From positions 248,001 through 312,000 of the forward strand of contig NZ_QKWN01000002.1 of assembly GCF_007279655.1 (NCBI RefSeq): a stretch of 64,000 nucleotides of DNA. Reading direction: 5' to 3'. The stretch is from Robertkochia solimangrovi. GTDB lineage: Bacteria; Bacteroidota; Bacteroidia; Flavobacteriales; Flavobacteriaceae. The notes under the pieces are model-generated. The model was not told where the DNA came from, made no database searches, and saw only the letters and a list, made by a program, of their open reading frames with translations. Both the position numbers and the translations under genes were made by a program. Positions 1 through 8,773 of the stretch are shown one piece after another (position 1 is the first letter of the stretch; every line of letters begins with the position of its first letter).

Positions 1-1895
1 CCGCCAGGTCCTGCATCGCCTCCACGTCCTTTTTGTCCGCCCTGATTTTTTATTCGGAAGGATTGATTGGTTACGGTTGATTCCAGTGTGCCATCTAATA
101 CTGCGATGGTAATTGCACCACCATCACCGCCATTTCCACCACGACCTCCGTCACCGCCGCGGCCACCATTTCCACCGTCACCGCCGTCACCCGGATCTTT
201 ATAACACCATTTATGTACGTATATATCATGTATTCTACCTTGTCTGCCATCGGCTCCATTTCCACCATTTCCACCTTTTTGACCGCGTCCTCCTTTGATA
301 CCATTTTCTCCATTCAGATCAATATCGGGCATGGAATTCATGGCTTTCACCCAAATTTCAAGTTTAGGAGCCGCTAGGCCTTTGGCACCATTTATACCAG
401 GATGACCGGCTCTTCCGTTCTCACCGTCCAGGCCATCATAGGAATTTGGCTTTTGTTGGACACCCGAATATCCCCGTCCGTTAAGATCAGGATCATTGGC
501 TCTTGGGGGCGTATTTCCTCCGGGTCTGCGCCAGGTTATTTTGGAAGTCGGACTACATTCGATCTTTTCAGCGATAATAATCAAGGTTTCTACTTCCGGT
601 TCAACGACCAGTTCCGTATTTTTCAAATTGAAAGAACGCGCGATGATTACCGCGGTATCGATAGGCAACGTAGTTAGCGTCAAAAGTTTTAATCCTTCTC
701 CGTTGGTAGATGGCCAGATTTCAGGTTTGACTTTATCCAATCCATTTATCAGATTTTTGTCTTTAATAATAAATTTATTGTTCTTGAAGTTAATTGCCGT
801 CGCAATGTTAGGCTTTGGTTCGTTGAGAACCCTGGGCATGGTTCTACCCAGGTTTCCTAATATACGAGGGTTGATACCCGGATTCGTTCTTAATACACGT
901 AATGGGTTTGTGGTGGTTTCAGCCGTACCTCCGTTAGCGTCTTCATTTTCTGATTTGTCGGAAATAAATTTTAGGCTATTCCGGTTGATCAGATTGTTAG
1001 CCAGGAGAATTTGCTTCTCCTTAGTAGATTTAGAGGCGATGGTACCGGCTATTTCTCCCCAGTTAAAATGTGGATTAAAAGTGCCAAGCTTGGGGGCAAT
1101 TAACACTTTCCCCGGAGTCATTACAGTTCGCTGGGTAATATTAAGGTCGGATAAGTCTGATATTTTATCCACACCCACGGTCGCCATAATATTTTTTATT
1201 CTTTGTAATCGGGCATAACTTTCATCAGGTTTTAACGTAACTCCCAATTTTTGAATTCCGAACTGTAATTTTAGTTTTTTGGTGAGCTCGGTATTCCTTG
1301 CAATAAGCAGCGCTTCTTTCTTCTGAGTGATAACTCCGCTCTTAATGCTTAATCCTGAAAGCGTACCGGAGAACGGAAATTTCACACCATCTACCCAGGT
1401 GCCAAAATAAAATCCCTCATTACCTACTGGTTTTAAAGGATTTGCAATGGTTTTTTTACCGACCTCAGTACCATCAATTTCAAGTAGCAGAGTGTTTTTA
1501 TCTTTGACGAAGCGTACAAACTGTTCTCGTTGCGTTGAAATTTTAGCGGTGTTGCTATCTACCTGCTGCCATCCTTCCTGGGTATGGACTGCGCCAACTA
1601 AAGCTCCGGAATCTGCAATAAAAAATGCCACGGGTGGATTTTGTGCTTCCGCAATGTTCATCCGGCTTCCGATTGATTTTGGCCGTATAGTAGCTTCAAT
1701 GGTAAAAGAATCCAGTTCAGATAAGGCTTTAGAGTTGCCTAGTTTGATAGATCCTCCCTCATTAAACTGGATTGTGCCATTTCTCCGTAGGTTCATCACC
1801 TTCGTGTTGATCGATAAATTCTGTCCAAAGACAGAGCCATCAAAAATTTCATCTTTATCCGTTCCCAGATAAAATAAAGTTTTTAAAGTTTCCAT
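1..1895 (-). CDS. Large LamG-like / collagen-like repeat protein, 3' end cut off by the window
   Basis: An open frame runs on the minus strand from an ATG at 1895 to the window edge with no stop (about 631 codons), so its C-terminus lies outside. I read every codon and found no internal stop. Residues about 10-150 look like a LamG/concanavalin-A-like lectin domain (for example FTIEATIRP, then FYFGTWVDG). A middle region of about 300 residues is unassigned. From about residue 467 the protein becomes glycine-rich, with GxN/GxG collagen-like stretches such as NGRAGHPGINGAKG and GDGGDGGNGGRGGDGG. No signal peptide is seen at this start. It is probably a surface or filament-like protein; the function is unknown. 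The plus-strand open frames across it are antisense shadows. Confidence 0.75.
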   Translation of the reverse strand, partial: METLKTLFYLGTDKDEIFDGSVFGQNLSINTKVMNLRRNGTIQFNEGGSIKLGNSKALSELDSFTIEATIRPKSIGSRMNIAEAQNPPVAFFIADSGALVGAVHTQEGWQQVDSNTAKISTQREQFVRFVKDKNTLLLEIDGTEVGKKTIANPLKPVGNEGFYFGTWVDGVKFPFSGTLSGLSIKSGVITQKKEALLIARNTELTKKLKLQFGIQKLGVTLKPDESYARLQRIKNIMATVGVDKISDLSDLNITQRTVMTPGKVLIAPKLGTFNPHFNWGEIAGTIASKSTKEKQILLANNLINRNSLKFISDKSENEDANGGTAETTTNPLRVLRTNPGINPRILGNLGRTMPRVLNEPKPNIATAINFKNNKFIIKDKNLINGLDKVKPEIWPSTNGEGLKLLTLTTLPIDTAVIIARSFNLKNTELVVEPEVETLIIIAEKIECSPTSKITWRRPGGNTPPRANDPDLNGRGYSGVQQKPNSYDGLDGENGRAGHPGINGAKGLAAPKLEIWVKAMNSMPDIDLNGENGIKGGRGQKGGNGGNGADGRQGRIHDIYVHKWCYKDPGDGGDGGNGGRGGDGGRGGNGGDGGAITIAVLDGTLESTVTNQSFRIKNQGGQKGRGGDAGPG

Positions 1896-2254
1896 TCTAT
1901 TTAAATTAAGTTAGACATACGAAGGCCTGGGAGAATGGATTTTGAAAAGTATGGGAGTGCCTTAAAATAATATTTCTGGAAGGTTCGGGTAGGGAAATGA
2001 ACACTGAACAATAGTAAAAAGCGTTAGTAGAGAGTCAGAATAACTAGCTTAAAGATAGTGTAGAATATGAATGTTTGAAAGGGGGAAATTCCCTGAAATT
2101 ATAACTTGAAATTCATTTTTTTCCTCTTAAAATTCTGATGGTCCATTATTGCTACTGATTAAATCTGGTCCACAGGAAGCTTTGATATCCCTACAAGAAC
2201 TTCCAAAGATTCATTATAATTATTTAACTTTCAGTTAAATATAGTAACACCACC
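1896..2254. other. Divergent intergenic region, no gene seen
   Basis: About 360 bases lie between the divergent starts of the collagen-like gene and the hydrolase at 2255. The stretch is AT-rich and must hold both promoters. I saw no convincing operator, hairpin or small gene. Confidence 0.4.
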
Positions 2255-3805
2255 ATGAAATTTGAAGGCTTACTTATACAATGGAAAATTATAGGGGTCT
2301 TAATACTCATTATAGTCGATACATTGAATGCTCAAACTTCCGTACAGGGGATCGATCTGGATCAGGGGGAATATAGGGTTGGGTTTCGTCATTATACGGT
2401 GTTAGATAGCACGCGAACGTATCGCAGAGCTTATGAGTACAGTAATAGTACGATGCCAAGGCCTGTTCCGGTGAGTATTTGGTATCCATCGATAGAAACT
2501 ACCGAAAATGTACCCGTATTAAAGGTTCTGGATTATTTTGAAATATTGAAAGAGGAGGAGGAATGGGAGTATCTTCCTGACGAATACCTGTTAGATTGGT
2601 TTTACTACGCGAATACTCCTTCTAATCAGGAACATTTGCAGGAATCGACTCATGCATACCCGAATACCCCAATAGCTGACGGCAGATTTCCTGTCATCGT
2701 TTATACGCCGAGTTTTCAGGCCTCTTCCATCGAGAACTTTGCGCTTTGTGAATACTTGGCCAGTCATGGATATATCGTTATAGCCTCACCGAGCAGAGGG
2801 ACAACCACGCGTTGGTTCAGCAATAATCTGGCACAGGAAATGGAGACGCAAGCACGGGATGTGGCGCTATTGATAAGTGAGATCGGGAAATATCCAATGG
2901 CAGACTATGCTAGGATCGCAGTGGCTGGGTTCAGTTTTGGAGGTTTGTCAAATATGATCGCTCAGAATCAACATGCAAAAATAAAGGCGGTGCTCAGTCT
3001 GGATGGTACCGAACGCTATCAATATGCCTTACTACGGGAATCTCCTTATTTTGATCCTGAAAAGATCAGGGTTTCTTACTTTCATATGGCACAAAAGGAG
3101 ATTCCGGAAGAGGTTCTTCTGGAAGATGCTATAAGTCCTGACCTAAATACGGACTTCCAACTGTATGACCGTATAGCCAACAGCACGGTTTACCGATTAC
3201 GATTCCATGATCTCACTCATTCATATTTCAGTACGTTAGGCGTTTTGTTTGCGGAAAGAGATCCGAGACAAGACAAAAGCGATGCCGAAATTATGGCTTC
3301 CTATAAATGGGCTATGCGATATAGTTTGAATTTCTTTGATGCCATCTTAAAAAAGGAGGAGGCGGCTTTGAGGTTCATAGAAAATAAACCGGAGGACAAT
3401 GGGGTAGGATCAGGGTTGCTTTCACATCAAATCAAGCGACCGGAAAGAGTTTCCTTCACCTTTCAGGATTTTAATGACCTGGCAGCAGCACAAAACTATC
3501 AGGATCTACCTGAATTATATGATTCGATACAAAAGAAACATGCTGACTTTAAAATTCCGGAAGGTAATTTAAACACCTTAGGATTACAGCTCGTTTTCAA
3601 TCCGGAAACCTCGCAAAAGGGAATCGCCGTTTTCCATTTTGCAACGGAGCGCTACCCGAATTCAGCCAATCTGTTTGATAGCCTCGGAGAAGGATATCTG
3701 TTTTTAGGAGACAAAGAAAACGCCATCAATGCTTATGAAAAGTCTTTAGAATTGAATGCAGCGAATCAAAATGCGATCGATCGTTTAAAGGAATTGAGGG
3801 AATAA
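2255..3805 (+). CDS. Secreted PAF-acetylhydrolase-like alpha/beta hydrolase with C-terminal TPR
   Basis: This 516-residue protein has an N-terminal hydrophobic signal segment ending near NAQ (residues 1-27). An alpha/beta-hydrolase core follows, resembling the PAF-acetylhydrolase/dienelactone hydrolase group: the early VSIWYP strand, the nucleophile elbow GFSFGG with Ser227, an SLDG acid segment near residue 250 and a His near residue 325. The last 50 residues form a TPR (NLFDSLGEGYLFLGDKENA). It is probably an exported esterase or lipase-like enzyme with a protein-binding tail. The substrate cannot be told. The gene stands alone, divergent from the collagen-like gene. Confidence 0.75.
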   Translation: MKFEGLLIQWKIIGVLILIIVDTLNAQTSVQGIDLDQGEYRVGFRHYTVLDSTRTYRRAYEYSNSTMPRPVPVSIWYPSIETTENVPVLKVLDYFEILKEEEEWEYLPDEYLLDWFYYANTPSNQEHLQESTHAYPNTPIADGRFPVIVYTPSFQASSIENFALCEYLASHGYIVIASPSRGTTTRWFSNNLAQEMETQARDVALLISEIGKYPMADYARIAVAGFSFGGLSNMIAQNQHAKIKAVLSLDGTERYQYALLRESPYFDPEKIRVSYFHMAQKEIPEEVLLEDAISPDLNTDFQLYDRIANSTVYRLRFHDLTHSYFSTLGVLFAERDPRQDKSDAEIMASYKWAMRYSLNFFDAILKKEEAALRFIENKPEDNGVGSGLLSHQIKRPERVSFTFQDFNDLAAAQNYQDLPELYDSIQKKHADFKIPEGNLNTLGLQLVFNPETSQKGIAVFHFATERYPNSANLFDSLGEGYLFLGDKENAINAYEKSLELNAANQNAIDRLKELRE

Positions 3806-4030
3806 AGGAAGTGGAAAGGTTACTAATTTAAATCATTTAGTATAATAAAGCCAAAAGACTAAAGCTGACAGCCTACAGCAATTATTTTAATACAGAAGTT
3901 AACTTTTCAGGTATAGCTGGGGTTAGGGGAGATTAAGGTGAAGAATAGCAATAAATATCAGGTGTCTACAAAGCTTTTAAATGGATATTTGTAATTTGTA
4001 TTCCTAAATAAGGCTTGCGTTAGAAAACCA

Positions 4031-4243
4031 ATGAAATAGTTTACTGATTTTAAAACATTCAATGCTTATTTTGGCACAGAGCCACCTTTAGACAGTCATA
4101 TAGACGTTAACGGGTATGGTAATAAATTTTTAAAAAAATCAGAAGCCGTAAGTATTGATTTTTACCGCATATCTCTCAAGCAAAAAATATATTTACCTAA
4201 AAATCACCCGCTATACAATACCATAGACCAGCCATTTAGTGCT
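4031..4243 (+). pseudogene. N-terminal part of an AraC-type gene interrupted by TAG at codon 3
   Basis: ATG at 4031 is followed by AAA and an in-frame TAG (4037-4039). From 4040 the same frame stays open through to 4900. Residues read in this stretch (TDFKTFNAYF, LDSHIDVNGYG, SEAVSIDFYRIS) align with the N-terminus of the intact paralogue at 5038 (KDFISFNNYV, LNDHIDVGTYP, SEAVFIDFYRVS). The original gene therefore almost certainly started at 4031 and was cut by a nonsense change. Any product now has to start downstream, for example at 4244, or at a non-standard start near 4040. Confidence 0.75.
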
Positions 4244-4900
4244 TTGTTTTTCAGTAGGCCGAAAGATGTGAATAGTTGGTATATAGAAAGGCGTTTTAAA
4301 GGATATTATGTGCAGTTTTCTCATAAAATAATTAACGAAAACAAGCATATTTTTAAAAAATTGATGGATTTTGGACAGCACGAACCTTTGTTTCTTTCAT
4401 CCCAGGAAGAACAGGAGCTAGAACAAATCTACAAATATATGCTACGACATCACCGTGAAAATCCTCAAGGGTATGACATCATACTGTCCTATGCTTTAGT
4501 GTTGTTCAACTTTATTGAAAAATTATATTTATCAGTATTAAACAAATCAAGTCCGAAGTTAAATTCATTGGTTATTACATTTCAAGAATTACTGAATAAT
4601 TATTATCCGTCACAGCTATCAACTCAAAAATTTATTGAAATTCCTACTGTAAATTATTTCTCTTCACAAATGGATGTTTCGGCAAATTATTTAGGCGATG
4701 TACTAAAAAAATACACAGGGCAATCTGCCATAGACCATATTCATCAATACATCATAAAACAAGCAAAAGTTAAGTTACATAAATCAAGTACACCAATAAA
4801 AGAAATAGCCTGGGAACTCGGTTTTGAATATCCTAATTATTTTGCTCGTTTTTTCAAAAACAGAACAGGGCTTACACCCAGACAATTCAGAAATCAGTAA
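4244..4900 (+). CDS. AraC-family regulator, remaining open frame (N-terminally truncated)
   Basis: From the first usable ATG this encodes 218 residues, against 289 in the paralogue at 5038. The C-terminal 100 residues form an AraC-type double helix-turn-helix (MDVSANYLGDVLKKYTGQ; ELGFEYPNYFARFFKNRTG; LTPRQFR). The N-terminal sensing domain is partly missing if 4244 is the true start; see the adjacent feature for the TAG at codon 3. The gene may still give a DNA-binding fragment, or may be dead. The tandem paralogue suggests a recent duplication in which this copy is decaying. Confidence 0.6.
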   Translation: MFFSRPKDVNSWYIERRFKGYYVQFSHKIINENKHIFKKLMDFGQHEPLFLSSQEEQELEQIYKYMLRHHRENPQGYDIILSYALVLFNFIEKLYLSVLNKSSPKLNSLVITFQELLNNYYPSQLSTQKFIEIPTVNYFSSQMDVSANYLGDVLKKYTGQSAIDHIHQYIIKQAKVKLHKSSTPIKEIAWELGFEYPNYFARFFKNRTGLTPRQFRNQ

Positions 4901-4962
4901 TTTGTTTCATTTCCGAAAGTAATCTATATACTTTTTTGCTAGATATATTTCTTAATTTAAAG

Positions 4963-5015
4963 GAGATGACTTTTTGTTAAAACCAACTTCAATTGAATCG
5001 GTTTTAACCCATCTC
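4963..5015. terminator. Hairpin between the two AraC genes
   Basis: GTTAAAACC (4976-4984) pairs perfectly with GGTTTTAAC (5000-5008), and the outer GAGATG/CATCTC arms (4963-4968/5010-5015) extend the stem. A T-rich run follows. It fits an intrinsic terminator for the upstream AraC copy, or a regulatory palindrome in front of the gene at 5038. Confidence 0.55.
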
Positions 5016-5037
5016 TTTTATTTCGAATAGCTAACTA

Positions 5038-5907
5038 ATGAACACCTTTAAAGATTTCATATCATTCAACAATTATGTGGGTTTAGCAGCACCACTAAAC
5101 GACCATATTGATGTCGGCACTTATCCGGATAAAACACGTCTGAAATCAGAAGCCGTATTTATAGATTTTTATAGAGTTTCTTTTAAAACCAACTATATAA
5201 ACTCAGATTTACCGGGTTATGATTCAGAAAATCCTAAACCTATAACGGCAGTGTTCTTTAATAATCCTGGAAGTGCCTATGAATGGGATTTAGACGATAA
5301 GTTTGAAGGTTATTATCTTCATTTATCAAGGGATTTGATAGATAAACATCGTTATCTATTTCAGAATTATTTGGAATATGGTTATCATGAAGCCTTGTTT
5401 TTAACCAAAGAAGAAGAAACAGAAGTTATCAATCTGTATCAGTTTCTAATAAAGCACTATCGAAATAATTTAGAAAACTATAATGTGCTTTTAGCGTCTA
5501 TTAATCTTATTTTAAATATGGTAGAGTCCTATTATAGACGTCAATTTAAAACGGATATAAAAGTTTATAGTCCTATTGTTAGTGAATTTCAACAATTATT
5601 AAGAGACTATTATAAAGGACCGATAGAAGGTATTCCTACGGTTCATTATTTTGCTGAAAAAATGCATCTTACCCCTAATTATTTAGGAGACGTCATTAAA
5701 ACCTATACCCATAAGTCTACGATCGAAACTATTCACGAACATGTTGCCGAAAGTGCGAAGACATTGCTTAAGGAAAGTAGCTTAAGCAATACTGAAATTG
5801 CTTTTGAACTAGGTTTTGATTACCCAAACTATTTTGCCAGGTTTTTTAAAAAACAAACACAACTTACCCCAAAGCAATTTAGAGCAAAATTTAAGCTCAT
5901 AGATTGA
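5038..5907 (+). CDS. AraC-family transcriptional regulator
   Basis: This 289-residue regulator has an N-terminal cupin-like sensing region (residues 1-170) and a C-terminal AraC-type double helix-turn-helix (KMHLTPNYLGDVIKTYTHK; ELGFDYPNYFARFFKKQTQ; LTPKQFR). It is a full-length paralogue of the damaged gene just upstream. It lies 118 bases before a co-directional hydrolase/oxidoreductase cluster and is the obvious candidate regulator of it. The inducer is unknown. Confidence 0.85.
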   Translation: MNTFKDFISFNNYVGLAAPLNDHIDVGTYPDKTRLKSEAVFIDFYRVSFKTNYINSDLPGYDSENPKPITAVFFNNPGSAYEWDLDDKFEGYYLHLSRDLIDKHRYLFQNYLEYGYHEALFLTKEEETEVINLYQFLIKHYRNNLENYNVLLASINLILNMVESYYRRQFKTDIKVYSPIVSEFQQLLRDYYKGPIEGIPTVHYFAEKMHLTPNYLGDVIKTYTHKSTIETIHEHVAESAKTLLKESSLSNTEIAFELGFDYPNYFARFFKKQTQLTPKQFRAKFKLID

Positions 5908-6025
5908 TAAATTTTCAGATTCGGTAAAATGTTTCCTTTTTTGAAGTGAATCTTCTCCTGTAAAGCTCTAGTTGTCAAGTAATTTTGTCTTATAGATTTA
6001 TTATTAATCATTAAAACTAAATATT

Positions 6026-6967
6026 ATGTCACAACAAAAAATTTCATACAAAAACACAAATAACGGAATATTAATGTCTGCATATTTGGATTTACCGAAT
6101 GATTTCGACAAAAACAAACAATACCCTGCACTTGTAATTACCCACCCAGGAGGTGGAGTAAAAGAGCAAACGGCAGGTATTTATGGTAGAAAGTTTTCAG
6201 AACATGGTTTTGTTACTATTGTAACTGATGCTTCCTACCAAGGAGAAAGTGGAGGAGAGCCAAGGCAATTAGAGAATCCTTATATCCGAACCGAAGATAT
6301 AAGTTCCGCAATAGACTACTTAACCACATTGCCTTATGTAGATAATGAGCGTATCGGTGCATGGGGAATTTGCGCGGGGGGTGGTTACACAGTAAATGCT
6401 GCTATTAATGATAAGCGTATTAAGGCTCTTGGAACTGTAAGTGCTGTTAATATAGGTCATATGATCAGCAAAGGCTGGTTGGGTGATCAAGATATGAAAG
6501 ATGCCATGGGTTCATTACAATTCGGAGCACAAGCCAGAACCATTGAAGCTAATGGGGGAGCTATTGTTCAAATGCCAATGGCACCATTAAATGAGGATGA
6601 TACGCCTTATACCGATTTAAAAGAAGCTTGGGAGTATTACCATACCGACAGAGCACAATGTTCAACATCACCTGGTTATGGAACGGCTCGTAGCTTAACT
6701 CAACTGGTAACCTACGACGCATACAACATGGCAGAAATTTACTTAACACAACCATTGTTCGTTGTTGCAGGAAGTGTAGCGGAATCAAAATGGATGAGTG
6801 ATGATTTAATGGAACGTGCAGCCTCCGAAAACAAGCAAATGTACATTGTTGAAGGAGCAAACCACATGAAATTATATGATATCCCGCAGTATTTAGATGA
6901 GGCAGTTGCGCAGTTAGCACCTTTCTTTAAAGAGCATTTAGGGGTGGCAGAACTCGTTGAAGCCTAA
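6026..6967 (+). CDS. Alpha/beta hydrolase with cysteine nucleophile (dienelactone-hydrolase-like)
   Basis: This 313-residue cytoplasmic hydrolase has an early oxyanion-hole segment (VITHPGGG), then DASYQGESGG, and a nucleophile elbow GICAGG in which Cys116 replaces the usual serine, as in dienelactone hydrolases. The C-terminal EGANHMKLYD supplies the likely catalytic His. Enzymes of this group are often annotated as DLH or YcjY-like; the substrate is not deducible. It opens the cluster downstream of the AraC gene and is followed by its own hairpin terminator. Confidence 0.8.
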   Translation: MSQQKISYKNTNNGILMSAYLDLPNDFDKNKQYPALVITHPGGGVKEQTAGIYGRKFSEHGFVTIVTDASYQGESGGEPRQLENPYIRTEDISSAIDYLTTLPYVDNERIGAWGICAGGGYTVNAAINDKRIKALGTVSAVNIGHMISKGWLGDQDMKDAMGSLQFGAQARTIEANGGAIVQMPMAPLNEDDTPYTDLKEAWEYYHTDRAQCSTSPGYGTARSLTQLVTYDAYNMAEIYLTQPLFVVAGSVAESKWMSDDLMERAASENKQMYIVEGANHMKLYDIPQYLDEAVAQLAPFFKEHLGVAELVEA

Positions 6968-6980
6968 TAACATATTATTC

Positions 6981-7014
6981 AAAAAGCCGAAGTGAAATTT
7001 TACTTCGGCTTTTT
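6981..7014 (+). terminator. Intrinsic terminator after the first hydrolase
   Basis: AAGCCGAAGT and ACTTCGGCTT form a GC-rich stem around a short AT loop, followed by a T run. It lies 14 bases after the stop of the hydrolase at 6026. The stem also begins with an A run, so it could work on both strands. Confidence 0.8.
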
Positions 7015-7034
7015 AACCTTAAAAACAAAATAAA

Positions 7035-8057
7035 ATGGAACATCAAATAAATTTACACGGCATCGAAAATCCGCCAACAAGCACAGCAAGAATGTCTAAG
7101 GAAATGATGGATAATGCAGTTGACCAGATGAACAGAATTTCAGAGGAAGACTATGCAAAAATCATGGGTATGGTAAAAGTCTGTAAAAGGGAGTGGCGAA
7201 GTCTTTTACACAAGACGCCGGATGATTACAGTATGAAAGGGTGGGAAGATATTTATTTTCAAGCTGATGATGGTGTGCCTTTAAATGGATGGTACATTCC
7301 TGCAAAAGGAGGAGAAAGTGATAAGTTGGTTATTTTCAATCATGCACTTCCAATGAGTAGGGCTGGTTTTCAGGGCCATATGGGTGAGCCCTGGAGCGGT
7401 TTTGAAGCAGTGGAAATAGACTTCGTCATACAGATGAAGCATTTAACCGATGCAGGCTACAATGTGTTGGCTTATGATATTAGAAATCACGGACAAAGCG
7501 GTACCGCCAATGATGGAATGTGCGGTATTGGACTTCTGGAATGGAGAGATTGTGTTGGCGTAAAAAAATATGTTGATGCGCACCCGCGATTAGGTAAAAT
7601 GAAAGTGGCGCTTTACAGCCAATGTATGGGTGGATGCTCTCAATACGTAGCAATTGATAAGCGACCAGACTTATTTGAAAACGTAGCCTGTATGTGTAGC
7701 CCATTAGTACCATCAATGCGTTCAATCTACAATGCCTTTTCAAAGCTTTTGGGTGTCAATGATTATTTGGATCTTTTGGATTTTGAATTAATCAGGGCAG
7801 GCGGATTCACCCGAGACGAAATGGACCCAAAACTCTACACCAAAAACATTAAAATGCCATTGCTAATGTGGCAAGTTAAGGACGATGCATGGGTAGAAAA
7901 TCCAATGGATGCACAAGCAACTTTTGATACCATTCCGAGTGAAGAGAAAGAATTGTTTTGGATTGAAGGAACTACACATCGTTTCAAAGATGGTTATAAC
8001 TATTTTGGAAGAACACCAGAAAAAGTACTGGCTTTTCTTGACAAACACATGAAATAA
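7035..8057 (+). CDS. Alpha/beta hydrolase with cysteine nucleophile
   Basis: This 340-residue hydrolase has the core markers VIFNHALP, then YDIRNHGQSG, a nucleophile elbow SQCMGG with Cys197, and EGTTHRFKDGYN near the C-terminus carrying the likely catalytic His. Like the upstream enzyme it uses Cys at the nucleophile position, which is unusual for generic esterases. It is probably a second lactone or ester hydrolase in the same catabolic or detoxification cluster. It starts 67 bases after the previous stop, beyond a terminator. Confidence 0.75.
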   Translation: MEHQINLHGIENPPTSTARMSKEMMDNAVDQMNRISEEDYAKIMGMVKVCKREWRSLLHKTPDDYSMKGWEDIYFQADDGVPLNGWYIPAKGGESDKLVIFNHALPMSRAGFQGHMGEPWSGFEAVEIDFVIQMKHLTDAGYNVLAYDIRNHGQSGTANDGMCGIGLLEWRDCVGVKKYVDAHPRLGKMKVALYSQCMGGCSQYVAIDKRPDLFENVACMCSPLVPSMRSIYNAFSKLLGVNDYLDLLDFELIRAGGFTRDEMDPKLYTKNIKMPLLMWQVKDDAWVENPMDAQATFDTIPSEEKELFWIEGTTHRFKDGYNYFGRTPEKVLAFLDKHMK

Positions 8058-8071
8058 TAAGAAATAATCTT

Positions 8072-8098
8072 AAAGCCGAAGTTATGCTTCGGCTTTTA
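8072..8098 (+). terminator. Intrinsic terminator after the second hydrolase
   Basis: AAAGCCGAAG and CTTCGGCTTTT form a hairpin with a very short loop, 14 bases after the stop at 8057. Its core resembles the terminator at 6981. Confidence 0.75.
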
Positions 8099-8103
8099 AT
8101 ATT

Positions 8104-8745
8104 ATGAAAATGAAAAACGTACTCATATTAGGGGCAAGTGGTGCAATTGCACAACACACCATTGAAAAGTTGCAAAAGGATGACACCATTAATTTAACCC
8201 TCTTTGCAAGAAATGCCAAGAAAATTAAGCAGTTTGAACATTCGAACATGCAAATAGTTGAAGGTGATGTTTTAAATAAATCAGATTTAAAAGAAGCGTT
8301 AAAAATTGCAGACATTGTATATGCAAACCTTTCTGGACCTATGGAAAAATTTGCAGAAACTATAGTCAAAGAAATGGAAGAAAGCAAGCCCAAAAGATTG
8401 GTCTTTGTAACCTCATTGGGTATATACAATGAAATACAAGGAAAGTTTGGAGTGTGGAACGATAGAATGATCGGGGGAGCATTAAAAACATACCGAAAAG
8501 CAGCCGATATCATTGAAGCATCCAATTTAGACTACACGATTGTGCGTCCCGCTTGGTTGCAAAATGAAGACGAAGTGGATTATGAAACCACCCAAAAAGG
8601 CGAGGATTTTAAGGGTACTGAAGTATCCCGTAAAAGTGTCGGAGTTTACATAGCAGATATCATCCAACATCCTGAAAAAGACAGTAAAGCGAGTGTGGGT
8701 GTAAACAAACCAGGAACAGAAGGGGATAAACCTTCTTTTTACTAA
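8104..8745 (+). CDS. NAD(P)H-binding Rossmann-fold oxidoreductase (atypical SDR)
   Basis: This 213-residue protein opens with a Rossmann motif (VLILGASGAIAQ) followed by LFARN, and then VEGDVLNKSDL, the usual pattern of NmrA/NAD(P)H-binding atypical short-chain dehydrogenases. DYTIVRPAWL near residue 145 is also typical. The substrate is unknown. It lies in the hydrolase cluster, 28 bases before the metallo-hydrolase gene, and probably shares a transcript with it. Confidence 0.8.
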   Translation: MKMKNVLILGASGAIAQHTIEKLQKDDTINLTLFARNAKKIKQFEHSNMQIVEGDVLNKSDLKEALKIADIVYANLSGPMEKFAETIVKEMEESKPKRLVFVTSLGIYNEIQGKFGVWNDRMIGGALKTYRKAADIIEASNLDYTIVRPAWLQNEDEVDYETTQKGEDFKGTEVSRKSVGVYIADIIQHPEKDSKASVGVNKPGTEGDKPSFY

Positions 8746-8773
8746 AATAGCAAACTAACTAACCAATGAGATT

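Noticed and set aside
496-1218. A 240-codon plus-strand open frame, with others at 402-677 and 1447-1872
   Set aside because: They are antisense to the continuous minus-strand collagen-like/LamG-like gene, whose frame is open from 1895 to the edge and has recognisable domains.
8082-8525. A 147-codon minus-strand frame
   Set aside because: Opposite to the Rossmann-fold gene at 8104, which has clear motifs.
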